Shown piece by piece: positions 1 to 5,838 of a stretch of DNA of 6,454 bases. The DNA comes from Desulfobacterales bacterium. Lineage in GTDB: Bacteria > Desulfobacterota > Desulfobacteria > Desulfobacterales > JAFDCJ01. How positions within the stretch are numbered: position 1 is the first letter of the stretch; the number at the start of each line of letters is the position of its first letter. The translations under genes and the position numbers were made by a program. The notes below the pieces were generated by a model that worked only from the letters and a program-made list of their open reading frames with translations, searched no databases and was not told the DNA's origin. The stretch spans positions 3,789,997-3,796,450 of the forward strand of contig CP070771.1 in the NCBI GenBank assembly GCA_020345785.1, read 5' to 3'.

Positions 1-1
1 C

Positions 2-1222
2 CTGGTGTTTTTTCATCGGTTGTGCCCGGCGGTTATCGCCCTTGATATTCAAGCCTCCTTCGGCCTCAGTGGGACCCTGTTGGGTGTGCTGGGTTCGGCC
101 TATTTCTACGCGTATGCCATCATGCAGCTGCCCACCGGTCTCATGGCCGACTCCTTGGGACCGCGCAAAACCGTGTCGGCGTTTTTTATTCTGGCCGGCA
201 TTGGGTCGGTGCTGATGGGTGTTGCGCCGAATTTGTCGGTGGCCGTCCTGGGTCGCATCCTGATTGGAATCGGCGTATCCACGGTATTTGTCTGCAATTT
301 TAAACTGCTGTCCGAATGGTTCACGGTGCGCCAGTTTGTCATCATGGGGGCCGCCTTTATGGCCATGGGCGGTTTGGGGGCGTTATCTTCCAGTGCCCCT
401 TTGGCCTGGATCAGCAACGCCATCGGCTGGCGGATGACGCTGATCGCGGTCGGCATAATTACCCTGTTGATGGCCGGTCTCGTATATGCCTTTGTGCGCA
501 ATCGACCTTCTGATATGGGCCTGCCTTCAATTCGACCGGAGCGTGAAGAGGCGCAAAAAGAGATCGGCCTGATGAGCGGCATGAAGATGGTGGTTTTATC
601 GGGCCGTTTCTGGCCGATCGCCATCTGGGCTTTCTGTGTTGTGGGGATATCATTTGCCGTCGGAGGATTGTGGGGCGGTCCCTATCTTATGCATGTTTAC
701 GGTCTCAGCAAGTCGGCCGCCGGCGCTGTTTTGTCCACTTTCGCCCTGGCAATGATCTTCGGCAGCCCATTATTAGGCTGGCTCAGCAACCGTTTTGGAC
801 GCAAGCCGGTTCTTATCGGATGCAGCGCGGTATTGATCGCCGTGACCGGACTCATGAGCTGGTTTGTGGACACTCTGCCCCTGTCGGCCCTGTACCTTCT
901 GTTTTTCTGTTTTTTTATCACCGGCGGTGCGATCGGTCCGATCGTTGCGGCCGTATCCAAGGAGCTGTTTCCCATCTCCATTTCCGGGACGTCGGTCGGG
1001 GTGGTCAATCTTTTTCCGTTCGCAGGAGCCACATTCTTCCAGATCCTTATCGGGGCGGTCTTGACAGCCAGCAGCCAGGGCCAGGGCAATTACGCAACGG
1101 CCGGCTATCAGACCATGTTTTTGATCTGTCTGGCCGGCGCAGTGCTGTCACTGGTGGCGGCCTTGTTGATGCGAGAAACCATGGCATTCAACGTTGAGGA
1201 AGCCGGTGACGATTTATTCTAA
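2..1222 (+). CDS. MFS transporter, 5'-truncated by window edge
   Basis: An integral inner-membrane carrier of the major facilitator superfamily, expected to move a small solute by uniport, symport or antiport. The frame is open to the left edge. The first visible residues (FFHRLCPAVIALD, then SAYFYAYAIMQLPTG) match the part of such carriers that normally follows the first half of TM1, so roughly 15-25 N-terminal residues lie outside the window. The GTG at position 5 is probably internal and not the true start. Counting from that GTG, motif A between TM2 and TM3 is GLMADSLGPRKT (about residues 45-56) and its second-half copy is GWLSNRFGRKP (about 258-268). Around eleven hydrophobic segments follow, with a charged central loop (about 168-195, RNRPSDMG to EREEAQKE) between the two six-helix halves. 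The C-terminus is short and acidic. The substrate cannot be read from the sequence. A strong hairpin starts 9 nt after the stop, and the next gene is 347 nt away, so it is probably not co-transcribed with what follows. Confidence 0.9.
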   Translation: MVFFHRLCPAVIALDIQASFGLSGTLLGVLGSAYFYAYAIMQLPTGLMADSLGPRKTVSAFFILAGIGSVLMGVAPNLSVAVLGRILIGIGVSTVFVCNFKLLSEWFTVRQFVIMGAAFMAMGGLGALSSSAPLAWISNAIGWRMTLIAVGIITLLMAGLVYAFVRNRPSDMGLPSIRPEREEAQKEIGLMSGMKMVVLSGRFWPIAIWAFCVVGISFAVGGLWGGPYLMHVYGLSKSAAGAVLSTFALAMIFGSPLLGWLSNRFGRKPVLIGCSAVLIAVTGLMSWFVDTLPLSALYLLFFCFFITGGAIGPIVAAVSKELFPISISGTSVGVVNLFPFAGATFFQILIGAVLTASSQGQGNYATAGYQTMFLICLAGAVLSLVAALLMRETMAFNVEEAGDDLF

Positions 1223-1230
1223 CATTGAAA

Positions 1231-1251
1231 ACCTGGTCCTCTGGGCCAGGT
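1231..1251 (+). terminator. Hairpin after MFS gene, possible terminator
   Basis: ACCTGGTCC, loop TCT, GGGCCAGGT forms a 9-bp stem with one G-T wobble, starting 9 nt after the MFS stop codon. Its position and strength suit transcript termination or 3'-end protection, but no T-run follows (the next bases are CAGAGAAG), so it is not a canonical intrinsic terminator. Its loop region shares the core CCTCTGGG with two other sites at 1472-1479 and 1498-1505, so it may be one copy of a local repeat. Confidence 0.35.
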
Positions 1252-1270
1252 CAGAGAAGATCGGCTTTGC

Positions 1271-1457
1271 CGTCAATGAATGCCATGGGGTATTGGAATA
1301 ATGGAGTGTTGGAATATTGAAAACACGCGTTTGGTGGAATGAGATCTGTTTTTATCGGGTTGACAGAGATAAAAAAAATAAAATCAGACCCATATCCACT
1401 TTTGATCCCCAATATTCCATTTTTCCATCATTCCATTATTCCATGGATTATTTGACG
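1271..1457. repeat. Large imperfect inverted repeat of TGGAAT-like units
   Basis: The arms are CGTCAA (1271-1276) with TTGACG (1452-1457), CCATGG (1283-1288) with CCATGG (1441-1446), and a tract of short GGAATA/ATGGA units at 1294-1319 that is the imperfect reverse complement of 1407-1440 (AATATTCCA, TTCCATCATTCCATTATTCC). The right arm has about 7 nt more than the left in the middle. The roughly 87-nt interior is AT-rich and has its own perfect 8-bp hairpin, TTTTTATC (1349-1356) with GATAAAAA (1368-1375). A TTGACA hexamer at 1360-1365 has no convincing -10 partner. The arrangement looks like a dispersed palindromic element or degenerate MITE. No target duplication was found around it. The short open frame at 1317-1523 is a by-product of this repeat. 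Confidence 0.6.
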
Positions 1458-1467
1458 ACCAAAACCA

Positions 1468-1510
1468 CACCCCTCTGGGGTGAAGTCAAAGCCCGGTCCT
1501 CTGGGGCAGG
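1468..1510. repeat. Two CCTCTGGG-core sites, one a perfect hairpin
   Basis: CACCCC, loop TCT, GGGGTG (1468-1482) is a perfect 6-bp stem. Sixteen bases further on, GGTCCTCTGGGGCAGG (1495-1510) closely matches the hairpin at 1231-1251 (GGTCCTCTGGGCCAGG) but pairs poorly. All three sites share CCTCTGGG. They bracket the large inverted repeat: one copy to its left, two to its right. Together with that element they account for most of the gap between the MFS and HAD genes. No further gene is seen in the gap. Confidence 0.4.
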
Positions 1511-1569
1511 ATTCTTTACTTAAACCGGAAGAATAGATGTTCAATGTCAGAATCATGGCGGAGTTGTAA

Positions 1570-2430
1570 ATGGCTGAGCTAAAGAGAATTACCATTGAAG
1601 AGCTGATCGAACGTTATGCGGTGCTGTTACTGGATGCCTACGGCGTTCTCGTCAATGACTCCGGCGCAATTGCCGGTGCGAGCGAACTGATCCGAATGCT
1701 AAACCGGACCCGAAAACCCTATTACCTGCTGACCAACGACGCTTCCAAGTTGCCGCAGACCACCGCAAGTCGATTTCAAAGTTACGGGCTGGAAATAGCA
1801 CCGGATCGAATTATCACCTCCGGCGGGCTTCTCAAAAACCACTTTAAAACTCAGAATTTGCAGGGTGCCCGTTGTGTTGTGCTGGGCCCGGACGACAGTG
1901 AGCAGTACGTTGTCGATGCGGGCGGGAGGGTGGTGTCACCTGCAAATGGATTCGATGCGGTCATCATCGGAGACGAGGCCGGGTTTCCTTTTGTTGAGAC
2001 CGTGGATACGATTTTAACGGCACTTATTCACAAGGTGGAACGTCGGGAAAAATTTCACTTGCTGCTGCCCAATCCTGACCTGATCTACCCCAAAGCCGAC
2101 CGGGGAGTCGGCATTGCCAGCGGAAGCATCGCTCTGATAATCGAGGCAGCGCTGCAGCTGCGTTATCCCGGACGTCCGAACCTGCGCTTTGCGCGACTGG
2201 GCAAACCCCATGCCGCTATCTTCGAGGAAGCGGTCGGGCGCAGCGGTACCAGGGATATGGTGATGATCGGCGATCAATTGGAAACCGACATTCGCGGCGC
2301 CAACGCTTTCGGCCTGGACTCCGTACTGGTAGACACCGGCATTACGGATATAACGGCAGTCGCATCCCCGGATCAGCCGCGGCCCACATATCTTATGCAT
2401 TCTGTCGGGCTTCGCCGGCCTGAATGCTAA
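1570..2430 (+). CDS. HAD superfamily subclass IIA hydrolase (NagD-like)
   Basis: A soluble cytoplasmic HAD-fold protein of 286 aa, a usual length for the NagD/pyridoxal-phosphatase-type subclass IIA, whose members mostly hydrolyse phosphate from small metabolites using Mg2+. Motif I is LLLDAYGVLVND with the nucleophile Asp at 22. Motif II is LLTND with Thr at 55. Motif III is the Lys of GKPHAAIFEEA at 212. Motif IV is GDQLETD with Asp at 235 and 240. A cap domain lies between motifs II and III. The second motif-I Asp, normally the general acid/base two residues after the nucleophile, is Tyr24, so catalysis may be slow or altered. As far as I recall, some uncharacterised IIA subgroups also have an aromatic residue there. 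The ATG at 1570 is preceded by GGAG (1560-1563) with 6-nt spacing. A 10-codon in-frame reading frame (1537-1569) ends directly against this ATG. The stop codon lies inside the left target duplication of the element downstream. The gene stands apart from the operon that follows, and its substrate is unknown. Confidence 0.88.
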   Translation: MAELKRITIEELIERYAVLLLDAYGVLVNDSGAIAGASELIRMLNRTRKPYYLLTNDASKLPQTTASRFQSYGLEIAPDRIITSGGLLKNHFKTQNLQGARCVVLGPDDSEQYVVDAGGRVVSPANGFDAVIIGDEAGFPFVETVDTILTALIHKVERREKFHLLLPNPDLIYPKADRGVGIASGSIALIIEAALQLRYPGRPNLRFARLGKPHAAIFEEAVGRSGTRDMVMIGDQLETDIRGANAFGLDSVLVDTGITDITAVASPDQPRPTYLMHSVGLRRPEC

Positions 2431-2605
2431 ATAGTGGTTGAACGAAAACCCTTTTAGCGGCAGTGTTGGGTTTCGCCCTCAGGAATCCATATTGGTGCAA
2501 GAGCTTAATTTTCGTAGGTTGGGTTGTGGTACGAAACCCAACACTATCGGTCGGGCTCTACCCAACCTACCGGGCATCCGGACTTTTCGTTCAGACACTA
2601 AATAG
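2427..2605. mobile_element. MITE-like element with 8-bp target duplication
   Basis: The direct repeat CTAAATAG occurs at 2427-2434 and 2598-2605. The 163 bp between them (2435-2597) begin with TGGTTGAACGAAAA (2435-2448) and end with TTTTCGTTCAGACA (2584-2597), whose reverse complement is TGTCTGAACGAAAA, so the ends match at 12 of 14 positions. Terminal inverted repeats meeting an identical flanking octamer exactly are the hallmark of a transposed, non-autonomous element. There is no transposase inside, so it would have to be moved in trans. Removing the element and one octamer leaves the HAD stop codon intact, which means the insertion landed on the stop without altering the protein. The transposase family is not identified. 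An 8-bp duplication is used by several IS families. Confidence 0.65.
2462..2570. repeat. Nested GTTGGGTT palindromes (REP-like)
   Basis: Two perfect inverted repeats interleave inside the MITE-like element. AGTGTTGGGTTTCG (2462-2475) pairs with CGAAACCCAACACT (2532-2545, 14 bp), and GTAGGTTGGGT (2514-2524) pairs with ACCCAACCTAC (2560-2570, 11 bp). A third, mutually exclusive stem is GTTGGGTT (2518-2525) with AACCCAAC (2535-2542), with a 9-nt loop. Sequences of the GTAGGTTGGGTT...AACCCAACA kind are, to my knowledge, common as dispersed palindromes in many bacterial genomes, some associated with REP-type tyrosine transposases. The open frame at 2463-2672 is a product of this repeat and not a gene. 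Confidence 0.6.
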
Positions 2606-2618
2606 TCAAAAATGTCAG

Positions 2619-2670
2619 TCGATTTATATCTTTGTGCCTAAATCGATTTGTGATATGAATTTTTCGATTT
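2619..2670 (+). promoter_or_regulatory. Possible promoter with three TCGATTT repeats
   Basis: TCGATTT occurs at 2619-2625, 2643-2649 and 2664-2670, with start-to-start spacings of 24 and 21 nt (about two helical turns). The middle copy lies in the palindrome AAATCGATTT (2640-2649). Between the second and third copies is TGATATGAA (2651-2659), which resembles an extended -10 (TG, one base, TATGAA). The hexamer 17 nt upstream, TTTGTG, is a poor -35. This AT-rich stretch ahead of the operon is the natural place for its promoter and an operator, but the match is weak. Confidence 0.25.
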
Positions 2671-2717
2671 GATCAACACAACGACCCACCGATTAAAGAA
2701 GGGGGCGGCTCCAATCA

Positions 2718-3515
2718 ATGGCGAAAAAACCTTTTGAAAAATATGATAAAGATTCAAACCACATACCTGGAATCTACAATTACTGCGATCGTTGGTGCGA
2801 GCGGTGTCCCTTCACCTCGCGCTGCCTGAATTTTGAAATGAGCGAGGAAAAATTCGGCGATCTTGAGGATGGTGATATCGACAATAAAGTCTTCTGGCAA
2901 AGATTGAGCGAAACGCTTCAGGAAACCATGAGTATGCTGATAGAAATGGCGGAGGAAAGGGGAATCGACCTTAATTCTCTTGATGGGGAGGATGATGGAG
3001 ATCTTAAGGGCCCGCTTGAAGACAAGCCCGTCGTGCATATCATCGCCCATATGGCCAAATCTTATATAACCACCGTCGAGACGTGGTTCGAGGAGAATGT
3101 CTATATCTTCGAAGACGAGGCAAAGCAGCTGGCAACAATGTCCGCCCTGGATCCCACCCGCCATCAGGCAGAGGAGGAGGATACGGTATCGCTGATAGAT
3201 TCGGTGGAAGTTATTCGATGGTACCAGCACCAGATTTATGTCAAACTTCAAAGAGCCCTGCACAGTGTTGGGAATGAAGAGTTTGAAATATTAAATGATT
3301 TTCCCAAAGATTCGGACGGCTCTGCAAAAGTGGCCCTGATCGGATTGGATCGATCCATCAGCGCCTGGGGTAAAATGATAAAATACTTCCCCCATCTGGA
3401 AGATAATATCCTCGGCATCATCGCCCATCTTGAGCGCCTTCGCAGACGAACGGAAAACGAATTCCCCGCTGCCAGAGCCTTTGTGAGACCGGGTTTCGAT
3501 GAGATCGACGTGTAA
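2718..3515 (+). CDS. Conserved-looking protein with CX3CX2CX5C motif, function unknown
   Basis: A 265-aa soluble, acidic protein that I cannot assign to a named family. Its N-terminus carries a tight cysteine cluster, YCDRWCERCPFTSRCLNFE, with Cys at 23, 27, 30 and 36. The spacing could bind a Zn ion or an Fe-S cluster. The first three cysteines have radical-SAM spacing (CX3CX2C), but the rest looks all-helical, without the glycine-rich and TIM-barrel features of radical SAM enzymes. The remainder is rich in Glu, Asp, Leu, Trp and Met, with an amphipathic helical look (about 50-75, 105-135, 150-185 and 205-240) and a very acidic linker near 83-98. There is no signal peptide or membrane segment. 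A purine-rich AAGAAGGGGG precedes the ATG, with the G-run ending 12 nt upstream, a slightly long spacing. It is the first gene of a tight operon with the methyltransferase and an MFS carrier, which suggests an accessory, sensor or metallo-protein role in that pathway (inference). Confidence 0.85.
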   Translation: MAKKPFEKYDKDSNHIPGIYNYCDRWCERCPFTSRCLNFEMSEEKFGDLEDGDIDNKVFWQRLSETLQETMSMLIEMAEERGIDLNSLDGEDDGDLKGPLEDKPVVHIIAHMAKSYITTVETWFEENVYIFEDEAKQLATMSALDPTRHQAEEEDTVSLIDSVEVIRWYQHQIYVKLQRALHSVGNEEFEILNDFPKDSDGSAKVALIGLDRSISAWGKMIKYFPHLEDNILGIIAHLERLRRRTENEFPAARAFVRPGFDEIDV

Positions 3516-3521
3516 AAGGAG
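3516..3521 (+). promoter_or_regulatory. Ribosome binding site deciding the methyltransferase start
   Basis: AAGGAG begins one base after the stop codon of the preceding gene. It is only 2 nt from the ATG at 3524 but 8 nt from the ATG at 3530. The spacing therefore favours the second ATG, giving 339 rather than 341 residues. Confidence 0.7.
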
Positions 3522-3529
3522 CAATGGTA

Positions 3530-4549
3530 ATGAAATTTCTGGATCGTCTTAAAAATGATGTCGTGCTGGTGGCGGAGGGCTATGTTTTTGAGCTGGAGCG
3601 GCGGGGTTATTTAAAGGCCGGCCCCTTCGTGCCCGAAGCGGTGCTGGAAAATCCTGCCGCCGTCAAAGAACTTCACGAGGAGTTTTTGCGGGCAGGCTCG
3701 GACGTGGTTGTCGCCTGCACCTATTATGGACACCGGGCCAAATTAAAGGCCATCGGCAAGGAAGACCAGCTGGAAACGCTCAACATCACGGCACTCAAAC
3801 TGGCTAAGGAGACCGCGGGCGCAGTCAATGCGCTGGTGGCCGGAAACCTCTCCAACACCTGGGAATACGATCCCACTGTCGCCGCCTCCGCCAAAACGGT
3901 CCGGACGATTTTTGACGAGCAGGTGGGCTGGGCCGTTCAGGAAGGCGCCGATTTCATCATTGCGGAAACCTTCGGTCACCTGGAGGAAGCCCGTCTCGCC
4001 CTGCAAGCCATAAAGGCCGGCGGTTTGCCGGCGGTCATCACCTTCAGTCCTGCTACCGGCCAAAGCTGTGACGGATATCCGTGGGAAGATGCCTGCAAAG
4101 CGCTGCACGATGAGGGGGCCGATGTCGTGGGGTTGAACTGCGGCAATGGGCCGGCCACCATGCTGCCCTATTTGGAAAAAATTCGCCGCAGGGTCGACGG
4201 TTGGGTTGCCGGGCTTCCCGTACCCTATCGCACCACTGAAAAACAACCCTGCTTTCAAAAGCTCAGGCTGCCGAACGGCGGCACGGCCTTTCCGCTGTCG
4301 CTGGATCCCTTTCTGTTGACCCGTTATGAAATGGCAGACTTCGCCGTAAAAGCACGGGAGATGGGGATCAACTACATCGGCATCTGCTGCGGCGCGGGGC
4401 CGCATCATGTGCGTGCCATGGCGGAAGCGTTGGGACGCAAACCCGCGGCCGGTAAATATTCGCCGGATATGAGTCTGCACCCCATCTTCGGGGATAAGGA
4501 CACCAGGATGCAGCACGTTGAGTGCCTGCTCGGACCGGTGGATAAATGA
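3530..4549 (+). CDS. Homocysteine S-methyltransferase family protein, BHMT-like
   Basis: A cytoplasmic TIM-barrel, Zn-dependent methyltransferase expected to pass a methyl group to a thiol such as homocysteine. Recalled similarity to animal betaine-homocysteine methyltransferase runs the whole length: FELERRGYLKAGPF, EEFLRAGSDVVVACTYY, FIIAETFGHLEEA, VGLNCGNGP, and NYIGICCGAGPHHVRAMAE. The three Zn-binding cysteines are present (Cys204, 286 and 287, numbered from 3530), as are the equivalents of BHMT Tyr77 (Tyr66) and Glu159 (Glu146). Several pocket residues differ: BHMT Asp26 aligns with Ala15 (Glu16 is adjacent), Trp44 with Phe33, and Tyr160 with Thr147. The long C-terminal oligomerisation region of animal BHMT is absent. 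The family fold is clear, but glycine betaine as donor is doubtful. Another methylated N or S compound is possible. The gene lies 14 nt after the Cys-motif gene and overlaps the next carrier by 4 nt. The alternative start is ATG 3524. Confidence 0.88.
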   Translation: MKFLDRLKNDVVLVAEGYVFELERRGYLKAGPFVPEAVLENPAAVKELHEEFLRAGSDVVVACTYYGHRAKLKAIGKEDQLETLNITALKLAKETAGAVNALVAGNLSNTWEYDPTVAASAKTVRTIFDEQVGWAVQEGADFIIAETFGHLEEARLALQAIKAGGLPAVITFSPATGQSCDGYPWEDACKALHDEGADVVGLNCGNGPATMLPYLEKIRRRVDGWVAGLPVPYRTTEKQPCFQKLRLPNGGTAFPLSLDPFLLTRYEMADFAVKAREMGINYIGICCGAGPHHVRAMAEALGRKPAAGKYSPDMSLHPIFGDKDTRMQHVECLLGPVDK

Positions 4550-5742
4550 AGAATCGATCAGCGCGGATCCTGCCGGTTATTATCTTTTCTCAATTTGCGG
4601 GGACCTCGCTGTGGTTTGCCGGCAACGCCGTCTTAGGCGATCTGCAGCGTCAGTGGCAACTCGGCGATGCCGCCCTGAGCTATATGATCTCCTCGGTTCA
4701 GCTGGGCTTCATCATCGGAACCCTTCTGTTCGCATTTTTTACCATTTCAGACCGATTTTCTCCTCGGATTGTCTTTTTCCTATGTTCGCTGCTGGGCGCC
4801 CTCTCAAACGTGGGTATTTATTTGGCAGCGGACGGTCTGATCTCGCTGCTGGTGTTGCGTTTCTGCACCGGATTTTTCTTGGCCGGCATCTATCCGGTGG
4901 GCATGAAAATAGCAGCCGGCTGGTATCGCCAGGGCCTGGGGCAGGCCCTGGGATATCTGGTGGGTGCTCTGGTGGTGGGAACCGCCTTTCCCCATTTACT
5001 GAAAAGTACCGATCAGTCATTTTCCTGGGAGCACGTCATTCTCTCGATTTCAGCAATTTCAACACTCGGGGGTATTTTAATGCTGTTGCTGGTTCCGGAT
5101 GGGCCTTATGCAGTGCAAGGAACAAAGTTTAACAGCCAAGCGTTTGCCGTCATCTTTCGATCCAGGGACCTGCGATCGGCATCTTTCGGTTATTTCGGCC
5201 ATATGTGGGAGCTGTATACCCTGTGGGCATTTTTCCCGGTGCTGATCAAGGCCTACGGCACTATGGCCGGGCAGCCGTTAAATATTCCTTTCTGGTCCTT
5301 TTGGGTAATTGCCGTGGGATGCCTGGGCTGCATCGGCGGCGGTCTTTTATCATTTAACCTGGGCAGTCCGTCGATCGCCTTTTTTCAGCTGCTGGTATCG
5401 GGAATTTGCTGTTTGCTGTCTCCGATTTTTTTTCATGCCCCGGTGGCAATATTTTTGGGGTTCATCGTTTTATGGGGTATTGTGGTGGTCGGCGACTCAC
5501 CGCAGTTTTCAGCCCTGACGGCCCACACAGCTCCCCGAGAACTCGTCGGATCCGCCCTGACGATCGTTACCAGCATCGGGTTCTTCATCACGATCGTCAG
5601 CATTCAGTTCACCAATTATTTAACTGATTTTATAACCCCTCAATATATTTTCCTGTTCCTGGTACCGGGGCCGATATTCGGTCTGGTAAATTTGTGGCCC
5701 TTATATCGCAAGAATCAATTCGGTAAATTCAGTGTCGATTAA
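4546..5742 (+). CDS. MFS transporter, coupled to the methyltransferase
   Basis: An inner-membrane major facilitator carrier of 398 aa, typical length, with about twelve hydrophobic segments and little outside the membrane. The N-terminus runs into TM1 with SQFAGTSLWFAGNAVLGDL. A degenerate motif A between TM2 and TM3 is ISDRFSPR (about 67-74). A glycine-rich stretch near residues 150-160 and the segment APRELVGSALTIVTSIGF (near 330) are typical of the fold. Its start overlaps the stop of the methyltransferase gene as ATGA. No strong Shine-Dalgarno precedes it, only GGTGG 4-8 nt upstream, so translational coupling is likely. The carrier probably handles the substrate or product of the enzyme before it (inference). 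The other MFS carrier in this window has different N-terminal and motif-A sequences, so the two do not look like a recent duplication. Overlapping open frames on either strand are shadows. Confidence 0.92.
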   Translation: MKNRSARILPVIIFSQFAGTSLWFAGNAVLGDLQRQWQLGDAALSYMISSVQLGFIIGTLLFAFFTISDRFSPRIVFFLCSLLGALSNVGIYLAADGLISLLVLRFCTGFFLAGIYPVGMKIAAGWYRQGLGQALGYLVGALVVGTAFPHLLKSTDQSFSWEHVILSISAISTLGGILMLLLVPDGPYAVQGTKFNSQAFAVIFRSRDLRSASFGYFGHMWELYTLWAFFPVLIKAYGTMAGQPLNIPFWSFWVIAVGCLGCIGGGLLSFNLGSPSIAFFQLLVSGICCLLSPIFFHAPVAIFLGFIVLWGIVVVGDSPQFSALTAHTAPRELVGSALTIVTSIGFFITIVSIQFTNYLTDFITPQYIFLFLVPGPIFGLVNLWPLYRKNQFGKFSVD

Positions 5743-5838
5743 GTAAATTCCAATCGGAACGCACCCGTTATGGATTTGGCAGCCATAGTGAAAGAAGAGT
5801 CAAATGCATAAAGATAAACCTTTTACAAGGACCATTTA

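Noticed and set aside
1360..1388. TTGACA hexamer as a -35 promoter element
   Set aside because: No acceptable -10 lies at 16-18 nt spacing. The hexamer is within the loop region of a hairpin inside the inverted repeat.
1317..1523. 68-codon open frame on the + strand between the MFS and HAD genes
   Set aside because: It runs through the TGGAAT inverted repeat and the CCTCTGGG hairpins, has low-complexity composition, and has no plausible ribosome binding site.
2426..2458. GCTAAA...TTTAGC hairpin as a terminator of the HAD gene
   Set aside because: The arms are interrupted and lack a T-run. The left arm overlaps the target duplication, and the insertion explains the sequence better.
2463..2672. 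69-codon open frame on the + strand between the HAD and Cys-motif genes
   Set aside because: It lies mostly inside the MITE-like element and reads through the GTTGGGTT palindromes. It is a by-product of the repeat.
2784..2827. Radical SAM CX3CX2C signature in the Cys-motif protein
   Set aside because: The spacing matches, but there is no aromatic residue just before the third Cys and no sign of the SAM-binding barrel. A fourth Cys follows closely, so a structural metal or Fe-S site is more likely.
3743..4516. 257-codon open frame on the minus strand
   Set aside because: It is antisense to the well-supported methyltransferase gene, and its translation shows no recognisable domain. It reflects codon bias of the real gene.
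5769..5787. TATGG...CCATA hairpin between the second MFS gene and the arginase-like gene
   Set aside because: The stem is only 5 bp, with a 9-nt loop and no T-run. It is too weak to call a terminator.
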